DNA of 64,000 nt from Sandarakinorhabdus limnophila DSM 17366. Lineage in GTDB: Bacteria > Pseudomonadota > Alphaproteobacteria > Sphingomonadales > Sphingomonadaceae. The position numbers were made by a program, and so were the translations under genes. Below the pieces are notes generated by a model. The model was not told the origin of the DNA. It ran no database searches and saw only the letters and a program-made list of their open reading frames with translations. Shown here piece by piece: positions 34,787 to 46,022 of this stretch. The stretch is from positions 434,001 to 498,000 of the forward strand of contig NZ_ATVO01000003.1 in the NCBI RefSeq assembly GCF_000420765.1, written 5' to 3'. Numbering within the stretch: the first letter of the stretch is position 1; each line of letters starts with the position of its first letter.

Positions 34787-36010
34787 ATGCCGAAGATCAA
34801 GGTCGAAAACCCCGTTGTCGAGCTCGACGGCGACGAGATGACCCGCATCATCTGGCAATGGATCCGCGAGCAGCTGATTCTGCCCTATCTCGACATTGAT
34901 CTGAAATATTACGACCTCGGCATGGAAAGCCGGGATGATAGCAACGACAAGATCACGGTTGATTCCGCCAATGCGATCAAGGAGTTCGGCGTTGGTGTGA
35001 AATGCGCCACCATCACGCCCGACGAAGCCCGCGTGAAGGAATTCGGACTGAAGCGGATGTGGAAATCGCCCAACGGCACCATCCGCAACATCCTGGGCGG
35101 CGTGGTGTTCCGCGAACCCATCGTCATCAAGTCCGTGCCGCGCCTCGTGCCGGGCTGGACCGATCCCATCGTCATCGGCCGCCATGCCTTTGGTGACCAG
35201 TATCGCGCCACCGATTTCAAGGTGCCCGGCCCCGGCAAGCTGACCATGCGCTGGGAAGCGCAGGATGGTTCGAGCGTGATCGAGGAAGAGGTATTCGAAT
35301 TCCCGTCGTCGGGCGTCGCCATGGGCATGTACAACCTCGACGACAGCATCCGCGATTTCGCCCGCGCCTGCCTGAACTATGGCCTCGATCGCGGCTGGCC
35401 GGTCTATCTTTCGACGAAGAACACCATCCTGAAGGCCTATGATGGCCGCTTCAAGGATCTGTTCGAAGAAGTTTATACCAATGATTTCAAGGCCCAGTAC
35501 CGCAAGGCTGGCATCGTTTACGAACATCGCCTGATCGACGATCTGGTCGCCTCCGCCCTGAAATGGTCGGGCAAGTTCATCTGGGCCTGCAAGAATTACG
35601 ACGGCGACGTGCAGTCGGACATGGTGGCGCAGGGTTATGGCAGCCTCGGCCTGATGACCAGCATCCTGCTCACCCCCGATGGCAAGACGGTGGAAGCCGA
35701 AGCCGCGCACGGCACCGTGACCCGCCACTATCGCATGCACCAGGAAGGCAAGCCGACCAGCACAAACCCGATCGCCAGCATCTTTGCCTGGACCGGCGGC
35801 CTGAAGCATCGCGGCAAACTGGATGGCACGCCGATGGTGACGAAATTCGCCGAAACGCTGGAGCGCGTCTGCGTCGAAACCGTGGAATCGGGTGCGATGA
35901 CCAAGGATCTGGCGCTGCTGATCGGCCCCGATCAGGCCTGGATGACCACGGAGAAATTCTTCGAAGCCGTTCGCGCGAATCTCGATGCCGCCATCGTCAA
36001 AGGTTTGTAA
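34787..36010 (+). CDS. icd: NADP-dependent isocitrate dehydrogenase
   Basis: A 407-residue homodimeric type II isocitrate dehydrogenase of the TCA cycle, converting isocitrate to 2-oxoglutarate. It begins [21 protein letters not shown] and carries the SPNGTIRN substrate loop, YKN-type region [18 protein letters not shown] and the [13 protein letters not shown] loop, as in the eukaryotic-like enzymes common in alphaproteobacteria. AGGAAG precedes the ATG. A permease remnant lies just downstream on the opposite strand. Confidence 0.95.
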   Translation: MPKIKVENPVVELDGDEMTRIIWQWIREQLILPYLDIDLKYYDLGMESRDDSNDKITVDSANAIKEFGVGVKCATITPDEARVKEFGLKRMWKSPNGTIRNILGGVVFREPIVIKSVPRLVPGWTDPIVIGRHAFGDQYRATDFKVPGPGKLTMRWEAQDGSSVIEEEVFEFPSSGVAMGMYNLDDSIRDFARACLNYGLDRGWPVYLSTKNTILKAYDGRFKDLFEEVYTNDFKAQYRKAGIVYEHRLIDDLVASALKWSGKFIWACKNYDGDVQSDMVAQGYGSLGLMTSILLTPDGKTVEAEAAHGTVTRHYRMHQEGKPTSTNPIASIFAWTGGLKHRGKLDGTPMVTKFAETLERVCVETVESGAMTKDLALLIGPDQAWMTTEKFFEAVRANLDAAIVKGL

Positions 36011-36049
36011 CGACTGGGGCCTCCAAGCCGCACTTGCCCTCCCCTGCCC

Positions 36050-36489
36050 AGCCCGCCCAACAGCGAGGCAAAGGCCATCGGCATCAGCACCCGACTGGGC
36101 GACACGTGCGCTGCCCGGCAACTGCCCAATGCGGCCGGCAGCAGCAGCGCCAGCGCGCCGACATTGTTCATCACACTCGATGCCGCCCCGGTGAGCAGCG
36201 CGTAGACGATGCCAATGCCGGCTTCCCGGCTCAGCAACGGCTGCAGCGGTCACAACAAGCGTTCCAGCATGCCCGAACGCGACACGGCCGCGCTGAGCAC
36301 CATCACGGCTGCCACCGTGATCACCGCCGGATCGCCCAAGCCGGCGAAGGCTTCGGCGGCCGGCACCAGCCCCAGCAACACGCTGGCCGCCAGCATCAGC
36401 GGCGCCACCAGATCGTGGCGGATGCGTTCACTGGCAAAACCGACAAGGCCGGCGCCAAAGATCAGCAGGATAAGAGCGCCATCGGACAC
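36050..36489 (-). pseudogene. Remnant of an SLC13/ArsB-like anion permease
   Basis: The minus strand encodes a normal N-terminus (MSDGALILLIFGAGLVGFASE..., ending SGMLERLL), then an in-frame TGA at about 36250, then more homologous sequence in the same frame (SREAGIGIVYALL..., FMNN-like SVMNNVGALALLLPAAL, LLMPMAFASLLGG). Intact members continue with TLIGTPPN and several hundred more residues; here homology stops near 36050, right beside the icd 3' end. So both a stop codon and a large 3' deletion have destroyed it. About 145 of an expected ~590 residues remain. Confidence 0.75.
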
Positions 36490-36572
36490 GGCACGGAGCC
36501 TAGGCCGGTTCGGCGCACCAGTGCAATTTCAAGGCGGTGGCGGCAGGGCCAAGCGCCCCACCGCTGCGACCA

Positions 36573-39218
<2,646 letters not shown>

Positions 39219-39276
39219 GGGATGAGCGCTTAACGCCCGACGCGGCCATCGTAAAGGCCAGCATCCACGGCTTCAC

Positions 39277-40110
39277 TCAGGCGCGAGCTGTAACCACCCA
39301 GACAGCGCCGGGCAGCTCGACCAGGCCGTCGTCCAGAAACGGCTGCAGCGCGGCTGCCAGACGCGGCTTTGCAACTTCGCCGATGCCGGCATCGCGCACC
39401 ACGCGTGCCGCCGGGCCGATTTTCAGGTTGAACGACACCGCATCGCCAATCGGATCACCACCGCCGCCAACCAGCATGGCAAAGGGCAGGCTGTGGAAAG
39501 CCAGATCCTGCCAGCCTGCGGCTTCCAGCATGGTCGCCACCCGTGCGGCATCGGCGAAGGCGAACGGGCCGGGCGCATGGGGATCGGCCGGCGGCTGGGC
39601 GGGGAGCAGATCGGCCAGCGCCGTCATCGGCAGTGTTGCCCACAGGTTGCGCGCGGCGGGCTGCCAGCAGGCAAACACCAGGCGGCCGCCGGGTGCGGCC
39701 AGGCCGTGGAGATGGGTGAAGGCGGCCTGTGGATCGGCAAAGAACATCACGCCAAAACGCGACAGGATGAGATCGAAGCCGCTTTCATCCGCCCAGACCG
39801 ACGCATCGGCGGCAATGAACTCTGCTTCGGAAAGCAAGGCTTCGGCACGTGTGCGGGCCCGGGCCAGCAACGGCTCGGATATGTCGAGGCCAATGGCATG
39901 GCCGCCCTCCCCCACCACGGCATCCACCGCCAGCGTGGTCTCGCCGGCGCCGCAGCCGATATCGAGCACCATCTCGCCGGGCTGCGGGCTGGCGGCGGCC
40001 AGCAGGGCGGCAGTGACAGGGGTGAGCGCCAAGTCCATGCGCTCCTGCATCTGCACCCAGATGTCCCCAACCTTGCCGTTCCAATAATCAATCTGTTCGG
40101 CATTGCTCAT
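39277..40110 (-). CDS. Class I SAM-dependent methyltransferase
   Basis: A 277-residue methyltransferase. The SAM motif VLDIGCGAGETTLAV is followed by the acidic GLDISEPLL, the AADASVWA strand and FDLILSRFGVMFFADP, the usual series for small-molecule methyltransferases of the type-11 group. The N-terminus QIDYWNGKVGDIW resembles the UbiE/demethylmenaquinone-related branch, but the substrate cannot be told. Located 58 bases upstream of alaS on the same strand. Confidence 0.85.
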   Translation of the reverse strand: MSNAEQIDYWNGKVGDIWVQMQERMDLALTPVTAALLAAASPQPGEMVLDIGCGAGETTLAVDAVVGEGGHAIGLDISEPLLARARTRAEALLSEAEFIAADASVWADESGFDLILSRFGVMFFADPQAAFTHLHGLAAPGGRLVFACWQPAARNLWATLPMTALADLLPAQPPADPHAPGPFAFADAARVATMLEAAGWQDLAFHSLPFAMLVGGGGDPIGDAVSFNLKIGPAARVVRDAGIGEVAKPRLAAALQPFLDDGLVELPGAVWVVTARA

Positions 40111-40216
40111 GGCGGAGAGGCCCCTGCTTGCTGTGGTGATTCGGATGTGGCGACAGATGCGCTTGCGGTCAATCGGCCGCGCTTGACGGGATGCCGCCGC
40201 AGATTAGCGTTGCGTC

Positions 40217-41128
40217 ATGCGTGCACTTCTCTGCCTTCTCTCGATCATGTCGGCCAGCGCCGCACTGGCCCAGCACGCGCCGGCCGACACCATGACCGTT
40301 ACGGCCGAACGGCTGAGCCGCGGCGCACTGCGGGCCCAGGCGACGAAATTCATGCGCAAAGCGCTGGCCGACACGCGGAACGGCCAGAATGCCCGCTGGT
40401 TCACGCCGCTGTGCCCTGTCGCGCTGGGTGTCGATGGCAAGGTGGGCCAACTCTTCACCAGCCGAATTGCCGATGTGGCCCGTCATGTCGGGTTGAAGCT
40501 GGCGGGTGGAGATTGTGATCCCAATGTCGCCGTGGTCTTCACCCGCGATGCGCGCACCCTCGTGAAGACGGTGAACCGCCGGCAGAGTGGTGCTCTCGAT
40601 GCGCTGCCCGGGCCGGAACGAGCATTGCTGAATTCGCCGACACTGCCGGTGCGCTGGTGGCATTTCACGGCGCCGGAAAGCGCTGATGGAAAGCCGTTCA
40701 GCCCCGGCCCGCTGGGACTGGGCGCCAGCGCCAACGGACTGCCAGGCGAGATCACCTACAACAATAATGCCCGTGCCTCGCGGCTGGACTTGCCATCACG
40801 TGTGGGGATCACCGGAGCCGTGATCGTGGTGGACATTGATCGCATCGGCGCGGTGTCGATGGCGGCGCTCACCGATTATGTCGCGCTGGTGGCGTTGTCG
40901 CGGTTGCGGATGAATGCCCGCGAACGGCCAGAAGGGAGCATCATGGCGCTGTTCGATCCCGGTGCACCGCGCTTTAACGGGCTGACCGATCAGGACGAGC
41001 GTTTCATCGAGGCCATGTACGGCAGCCCTGCAACGGTTGAGGGCTGGCGTCAGCGAGGAGACATGGCGGGCCGCATGGCAGATGCCGCCGCTGAGCTTGC
41101 AAAGATCAAGGCCACGCCGCCGCAATGA
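40217..41128 (+). CDS. Exported hypothetical protein
   Basis: 303 residues with a signal peptide (MRALLCLLSIMSASAALAQ). The mature part has conserved-looking blocks: TPLCPVALG near residue 65, GGDCDPNVAVVFTRDA near 100, a long strand VIVVDIDRIGAVSM, and a helical C-terminus FNGLTDQDERFIEAMYG. The two cysteines C66 and ~C100 could form a disulfide. I know no function; similar proteins of unknown role occur in sphingomonads. It is convergent with recA, with a shared terminator between them. Confidence 0.7.
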   Translation: MRALLCLLSIMSASAALAQHAPADTMTVTAERLSRGALRAQATKFMRKALADTRNGQNARWFTPLCPVALGVDGKVGQLFTSRIADVARHVGLKLAGGDCDPNVAVVFTRDARTLVKTVNRRQSGALDALPGPERALLNSPTLPVRWWHFTAPESADGKPFSPGPLGLGASANGLPGEITYNNNARASRLDLPSRVGITGAVIVVDIDRIGAVSMAALTDYVALVALSRLRMNARERPEGSIMALFDPGAPRFNGLTDQDERFIEAMYGSPATVEGWRQRGDMAGRMADAAAELAKIKATPPQ

Positions 41129-41144
41129 CCGGCCAATAACGAAA

Positions 41145-41174
41145 AAGGGGCGGCCATTTGACTGGCCACCCCTT
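41145..41174. terminator. Bidirectional terminator between recA and the exported protein gene
   Basis: A 12-bp stem with one C-A mismatch (41145-41156 with 41163-41174), loop TTTGAC. On the minus strand the stem is followed by five T residues, so it should end recA transcripts well; on the plus strand TTCTTTCT follows. Confidence 0.8.
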
Positions 41175-41198
41175 CTTTCTGGGAACCGAGCCCAAACC

Positions 41199-42272
41199 TT
41201 ACATCTCGTCGTCGCCGGCGTCGTCGTCAGCCGAAGGACCAACCAGCAGCGCCTCGGAAATACCGGCCGCGTTGTCACGGATGATCTTCTCGATCTTGGC
41301 CGTGGTTTCCGGGTTTTCTTTCAGATATTTCTTGGCGTTCTCACGGCCCTGACCGATGCGAATGCTGTCATGGCTGAACCAGGCGCCGGACTTTTCAATC
41401 ACACCAGCCTTGACGCCCAGATCGAGAATCTCGCCGATCTTGGAGATGCCCTCGCCATACATGATGTCGAATTCGACCTGCTTGAAGGGCGGCGCCACCT
41501 TGTTCTTCACCACCTTCACCTTGGTGGTATTGCCCACGATATCGTCGCGGTCCTTGATCTGGCCGGTGCGGCGGATGTCGAGACGGACGGAGGCATAGAA
41601 TTTCAGCGCATTGCCGCCCGTCGTGGTCTCCGGGTTGCCGTACATCACGCCAATCTTCATGCGCAGCTGGTTGATGAAGATGACGAGGCAGCGAGAGCGG
41701 CTGATCGAACCGGTGAGCTTGCGCAAGCTCTGGCTCATCAGGCGGGCCTGCAGGCCGACATGACTGTCCCCCATTTCACCTTCGATTTCCGCACGCGGCA
41801 CCAGCGCAGCAACCGAATCGATCACCAGCACATCGATGGCGTTGGAACGCACCAGCGTGTCGACGATCTCCAGCGCCTGTTCACCAGTATCGGGCTGCGA
41901 GACGATCAGTTCGTCGATATTGACACCGAGCTTCTTGGCATAGACCGGATCGAGCGCATGTTCGGCATCGACAAAGGCCGCGGTGCCGCCATTCTTCTGC
42001 GCTTCAGCAATGGCATGCAGCGCCAGCGTCGTCTTGCCCGAGCTTTCCGGGCCATAGATTTCCACGACACGGCCGCGCGGCAAGCCGCCGATGCCGAGCG
42101 CGATATCAAGGCCGAGCGAACCGGTGGAGATCGCCTCCACCTCCATCGCGTCGCGCTGGCCCAGTTTCATCACCGAGCCCTTGCCGAACGCACGGTCAAT
42201 CTGGGCCAGGGCCGCTTCGAGTGCTTTTTGCCGATCCATTCCCGATTCCACCACTTTTAGAGCAGATGCCAT
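41199..42272 (-). CDS. recA: Recombinase RecA
   Basis: A 357-residue RecA: strand exchange, and co-protease for LexA self-cleavage. It starts [22 protein letters not shown]; Walker A is GPESSGKTT (~74-82), the L1/L2 region keeps [17 protein letters not shown], and the C-terminal tail is acidic (DDDAGDDEM). An in-frame ATG 11 codons later is a weaker alternative. A GTTC-N7-GTTC LexA box lies 73 bases before the start and overlaps the -35, so it is SOS-regulated. The same box form occurs at a small ORF near 32.2 kb. Confidence 0.97.
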   Translation of the reverse strand: MASALKVVESGMDRQKALEAALAQIDRAFGKGSVMKLGQRDAMEVEAISTGSLGLDIALGIGGLPRGRVVEIYGPESSGKTTLALHAIAEAQKNGGTAAFVDAEHALDPVYAKKLGVNIDELIVSQPDTGEQALEIVDTLVRSNAIDVLVIDSVAALVPRAEIEGEMGDSHVGLQARLMSQSLRKLTGSISRSRCLVIFINQLRMKIGVMYGNPETTTGGNALKFYASVRLDIRRTGQIKDRDDIVGNTTKVKVVKNKVAPPFKQVEFDIMYGEGISKIGEILDLGVKAGVIEKSGAWFSHDSIRIGQGRENAKKYLKENPETTAKIEKIIRDNAAGISEALLVGPSADDDAGDDEM

Positions 42273-42321
42273 GACCCGATCCCTTCCCTGAAGCCGCGAT
42301 CCAAATTCGTCAACGGCTTTT

Positions 42322-42350
42322 GATGTACACCAATTGTTCCGGGAGAACAA
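42322..42350 (-). promoter_or_regulatory. recA promoter
   Basis: On the minus strand TTGTTC (42345-42350) and TACATC (42322-42327) are separated by 17 bases. The -35 lies within the 3' half of the LexA box, so bound LexA would block polymerase. Confidence 0.5.
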
Positions 42351-42359
42351 GAAGAGAAC
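42345..42359 (-). promoter_or_regulatory. lexA box: LexA (SOS) box of recA
   Basis: GTTC-TCTTCTT-GTTC on the minus strand, the alphaproteobacterial LexA operator, 73 bases upstream of the recA ATG. It calibrates the identical GAAC-N7-GAAC form found before the 65-residue ORF. Confidence 0.85.
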
Positions 42360-42382
42360 GGAAGGCGGAAATATTCGTCCGA

Positions 42383-43948
42383 TCAGCCCTTCAACGGTTG
42401 TGCGGTAGCGATCGCTGCAACCAGCTCGGCCAGCGCAAAGGGCTTGGCCAGAAAGCGAATTCCGCGCGCATCGGCTTCGCGATGGCGCGGCAGTTCGGCA
42501 TAGCCCGACATCAGCACGATGCCCATCTCCGGCCACATGCGCGCGGCTTCGAAGGCCAGCTCAACGCCGTCGATCCCGGGCATCATCACATCGGAAACCA
42601 GCACGTCGAAGGTCTGCCCGTCGCGCAGGATGGCCAGCGCCACCATGGCATCGCCTGCTGTGGTCACCACGCAGCCTTTGCGTTCCAGGCCACGGGCGAA
42701 CACCGCCCGCACCGATGGTTCATCTTCCACCAGCAGCACGCGGCGGCCGGCGGCAACCGGTTCGGGTGCCACGTCGGCCACCACCTGCCCCGGCGCAACC
42801 TTGGCTGGCTGCGGCCGGCCTGGCAGATAGAGCGAGAAGGTGGTGCCGCGCCCACCTGGTCCGGGCTTTGCAAAGATATAGCCGTCCGACTGCTTCATGA
42901 TGCCATAAACGGTGGACAGGCCAAGGCCAGTGCCCTGCCCCACCGGCTTGGTGGTGAAGAACGGTTCGAAAATCTTGGCCGCGATCTCAGGCGGAATGCC
43001 GCTGCCGGTATCGGAAACATCGATGGAAACGAAATCGATGGCCGGCATCATGGCATGGCCCAGCCCGGCCACATCGCGGCGCAGGATATCGGCAATGCTG
43101 ATCACCAGCCGGCCATTGCCTTCCATGGCATCGCGGGCGTTGACCGCCAGATTGACGATCACTTGTTCCAGTTGTCCAGGATCGGCCCGCACGAAGAACA
43201 GCCCCGGCGGCGCGACAATATCCAACTCGATGGCTGGGCCAAGCAATTTGGTTAGCAGCGGCCGCAGCCCCTGCACCAGTTCACGCACACACAGCAATTG
43301 CCGGTTCTGCGGTTGCTGGCGGGCAAAGGCCAGCAACTGCGCCACCAGATTGGCGCCGCGCTTGCCGTTGTGTAAAATTTCCACAACCGCATCATGTTCG
43401 GCGCCGGGATCGGGAAAGCGTTCCAGCAATTGTTCGGCATGGCCCAGGATGGCCGTGAGCAGATTGTTGAAATCATGCGCCACCCCGCCGGCAAGTTGGC
43501 CAACCGCCTGCAGCCGCGTAACGGCGGCAACCTGGGCTTCCAGCCGCATCTGTTCGCGAATATCGCGCATCACCACCAGAGCCGAGGCACCAAAGCCCGG
43601 CGGGGTGGACATCACGTTGATATCGCGCACTTCATCGGGGTGCTCGGCCAATGCAAGGCGCAGGACATGCGGCTCACCACCGGCCAACACATCGGCAACC
43701 GCGCGCGACAACATACCGGCATTGTCGCCCACCACCATCGCTTCCGGGCGCATGCCGGGGCGCCAGCCGGTGCCTGCCGTGGCCTGCATGGCATCATTGC
43801 CGGTGACGATGCGGCCCGAGGAATCGAGCAGCGCCAGCGCAATCGGCAGGTTCATCAACAGCGTGCCGATCCACGGGCCGGCCAGCCCTTCGGCATAGGG
43901 CGCTGGCCAGGCGGCTTGAACGGGCTGGAAGTGCATCCAGTCGTTCAC
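42383..43948 (-). CDS. CckA-like hybrid histidine kinase without membrane helices
   Basis: 521 residues from a GTG start. A PAS-like domain (~30-130) precedes the DHp helix with phospho-His158 in [17 protein letters not shown], an ATPase domain with [15 protein letters not shown] and [12 protein letters not shown], and a C-terminal receiver with Asp453 in VSDVMMPG, then MSGYAE. Sequence and the place between smpB and recA fit CckA, which sends phosphate through ChpT to CtrA. Usual CckA has two N-terminal membrane helices and is ~700 residues or more; here none is seen. No good ribosome site precedes the start. Confidence 0.78.
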   Translation of the reverse strand: MNDWMHFQPVQAAWPAPYAEGLAGPWIGTLLMNLPIALALLDSSGRIVTGNDAMQATAGTGWRPGMRPEAMVVGDNAGMLSRAVADVLAGGEPHVLRLALAEHPDEVRDINVMSTPPGFGASALVVMRDIREQMRLEAQVAAVTRLQAVGQLAGGVAHDFNNLLTAILGHAEQLLERFPDPGAEHDAVVEILHNGKRGANLVAQLLAFARQQPQNRQLLCVRELVQGLRPLLTKLLGPAIELDIVAPPGLFFVRADPGQLEQVIVNLAVNARDAMEGNGRLVISIADILRRDVAGLGHAMMPAIDFVSIDVSDTGSGIPPEIAAKIFEPFFTTKPVGQGTGLGLSTVYGIMKQSDGYIFAKPGPGGRGTTFSLYLPGRPQPAKVAPGQVVADVAPEPVAAGRRVLLVEDEPSVRAVFARGLERKGCVVTTAGDAMVALAILRDGQTFDVLVSDVMMPGIDGVELAFEAARMWPEMGIVLMSGYAELPRHREADARGIRFLAKPFALAELVAAIATAQPLKG

Positions 43949-43967
43949 GGCTGCAGGGGCGGTTGGT

Positions 43968-44615
43968 TCAGTTATAACGCTGCTCCGTCCAGGGATCGCC
44001 CTCGTTGTGATACCCTCGTACCTCCCAGAAGCCGGGTTTGTCCACGGCCAGCACTTCGATGCGGGTAAGCCATTTGGCGGATTTCCAGAAATACCAGCGT
44101 GGGATGATCGCCCGCACCGGCCCACCGTGTTCGCGGGACAGCGGCACACCATCATGGGCGTGGGCGATCAGGCAATCATCGCCCGCGAGACGCTCCAACA
44201 TGATGTTGGTCGTATAGCCATCGGCCCCGTGCAGCACCACCACATTGGCCTGCGGCAACGGCTGCACCACGCTGAGCAGATGGCTGGTGGCGACGCCCGT
44301 CCAGCGATTGTCGAAGCGCGACCATTGGGTAACGCAATGGATGTCCGACACATCCTCGATCTGCGGCTGCGCCTGATAGGCGGCCCAGTCCCAAGTGATC
44401 GGGTTGGCCACGGCGCCATCGACTGTCAGCCGCCAATCGGCCTTGGCAATATCGGGCTTTACCCCCAGATCGAGCACCGGCCAGTTGGTGACAAGGCGCT
44501 GGCCGGGCGGCAGGCGATTGGCGTGATCGGGATCGCTGGTGCCGGTGAGCAGGCGGCGGCTTTGCGCCCAGGCCTGCTTGATGGCGACAAGCTTGCTCCG
44601 GATGCCATCGGCCAT
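43968..44615 (-). CDS. Molybdopterin-dependent oxidoreductase, sulfite-oxidase fold
   Basis: 215 residues, a minimal catalytic domain of the sulfite oxidase/YedY group (YuiH-like). The Mo-ligand cysteine is C94 in DIHCVTQWSRFDNRWTGV, and the HGGPVRAIIPRWY and KWLTRIEV strands follow. No signal peptide, haem or dimerisation domain is visible, so it appears cytosolic. Substrate unknown. It sits between smpB (5-base gap) and the CckA-like kinase (19-base gap) on the same strand, which seems an insertion into a conserved gene order. moaB at 26.7 kb could help supply its cofactor. Confidence 0.85.
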   Translation of the reverse strand: MADGIRSKLVAIKQAWAQSRRLLTGTSDPDHANRLPPGQRLVTNWPVLDLGVKPDIAKADWRLTVDGAVANPITWDWAAYQAQPQIEDVSDIHCVTQWSRFDNRWTGVATSHLLSVVQPLPQANVVVLHGADGYTTNIMLERLAGDDCLIAHAHDGVPLSREHGGPVRAIIPRWYFWKSAKWLTRIEVLAVDKPGFWEVRGYHNEGDPWTEQRYN

Positions 44616-44620
44616 GAGCG

Positions 44621-45103
44621 TCAGCCCTTGTCCCGCATCAGCCGCGCCTTGTCGCGCTGCCAGTCGCGCTCTTTCGACGTTTCGCGCTTGTCATGGAGCT
44701 GCTTGCCCTTGCCCAGCGCGATCTCGATCTTGGCGCGGCCACGATCATTAAAATAAATCACGAGCGGCACCAGCGTCATGCCCTGGCGGCTGACCGCCGT
44801 GTGCATCTTTTCGATCTGGCGTGCATGCAACAGCAATTTGCGCTGACGCTTGGGCTCGTGATTGAAGATATTGCCGTGGCTGAACTCCTGAATGGTCGCA
44901 TTGATCAGCCACATCTGGCCATCGCGCACCTCAGCAAAGCTTTCAGCGATGCTGGCCTGGCCCTTGCGCAGCGACTTCACCTCGGTGCCGGTCAGCATGA
45001 TGCCGGCTTCCACCACGTCCTCGATATAATATTCGAAACGCGCGCGCCGGTTCTCGGCAACGGTCTTCACTTTCACGCCAACGGTAGGCTTCGGTCTTGC
45101 CAT
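44621..45103 (-). CDS. smpB: SsrA-binding protein SmpB
   Basis: A 160-residue tmRNA partner for rescue of stalled ribosomes. It has the oligonucleotide-binding barrel with [29 protein letters not shown] and a basic C-terminal tail ending [22 protein letters not shown], which enters the ribosome mRNA channel. Its ATG overlaps the dapA stop by one base (TGATG), so it is coupled to dapA. The ssrA RNA gene is not seen in the window. Confidence 0.96.
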   Translation of the reverse strand: MARPKPTVGVKVKTVAENRRARFEYYIEDVVEAGIMLTGTEVKSLRKGQASIAESFAEVRDGQMWLINATIQEFSHGNIFNHEPKRQRKLLLHARQIEKMHTAVSRQGMTLVPLVIYFNDRGRAKIEIALGKGKQLHDKRETSKERDWQRDKARLMRDKG

Positions 45104-45987
45104 CACACCAAGCCAGCGCGGGCGAGAGCGGCGTCAACCGCAGCCTTGGCAGTATCCGAAGGCTCGGCGATCGGCAGGCGCACTTCAACGCCCATGCGGC
45201 CAAGCCGGTTGAGCGCATATTTGGTCGGGCCGGGCGAGGCATCGCTGAACAGCGCCGCGTGCAGTGGCTGCAGCCGATCATTGATGGCAAGCGCAGCGGC
45301 ATAATCGCCACGCAGCGTCGCTTCCTGCATCTGCGCGCACAGCTTGGGCGCCACGTTGGCGGTCACGGAAATCGCCCCCACCCCGCCCTGCGCGTTGAAG
45401 CCCACGGCCATGTCATCATTGCCGGAAAGCTGGATGAAATCAGTGCCGCACGCCAACCGTTGCTGCGCCACGCGGGCGATGTTGCCGGTGGCATCCTTCA
45501 CACCGATAATCCGCGGCAGCTTCGCCAGCGCGGCCATCGTCTCCACCGACATGTCGGCGACGCTGCGGCCGGGGATGTTGTAGATGATGATCGGCAACGA
45601 CGTCGCATCATGCAACGCGGTAAAATGCGCGATCAGGCCAGCCTGGCTCGGCTTGTTGTAATAGGGCACGACGATCAACGCGGCATCGGCGCCGACTTTT
45701 TCCGCATGCGCCAGATGCGCCAGCGCCGTGCGGGTGTCGTTGCTTCCACAGCCAGCGATCACCGGCACGCGCTTGGCCGCCACCTCCACGCAGGCGGTGA
45801 TCACCGCATAATGTTCATCATGAGCCAGCGTGGGGGATTCGCCCGTGGTGCCTACAGGCACCAGACCATGGCTGCCTTCGGCGATCTGCCATTCCACATG
45901 CGCGGCAAAGCCATCCAGATCCACCGCGCCATTTTTGAACGGGGTGACCAGCGCCGGCATTGATCCTGTGAAGGGACGTCCATTCAT
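45103..45987 (-). CDS. dapA: 4-hydroxy-tetrahydrodipicolinate synthase
   Basis: A 294-residue TIM-barrel lyase joining pyruvate and aspartate semialdehyde, first step to diaminopimelate and lysine. Schiff-base Lys164 is in GVKDATGN, Tyr136 in IYNIPGR, and Thr47-Thr48 in GTTGE complete the proton relay. It is the first gene of a dapA-smpB-oxidoreductase-kinase unit, and divergent from a lytic transglycosylase with a 35-base gap. Confidence 0.96.
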   Translation of the reverse strand: MNGRPFTGSMPALVTPFKNGAVDLDGFAAHVEWQIAEGSHGLVPVGTTGESPTLAHDEHYAVITACVEVAAKRVPVIAGCGSNDTRTALAHLAHAEKVGADAALIVVPYYNKPSQAGLIAHFTALHDATSLPIIIYNIPGRSVADMSVETMAALAKLPRIIGVKDATGNIARVAQQRLACGTDFIQLSGNDDMAVGFNAQGGVGAISVTANVAPKLCAQMQEATLRGDYAAALAINDRLQPLHAALFSDASPGPTKYALNRLGRMGVEVRLPIAEPSDTAKAAVDAALARAGLV

Positions 45988-46022
45988 TGCCTGTTCCTCT
46001 GCCGCACCTTATCACGGGCGGC

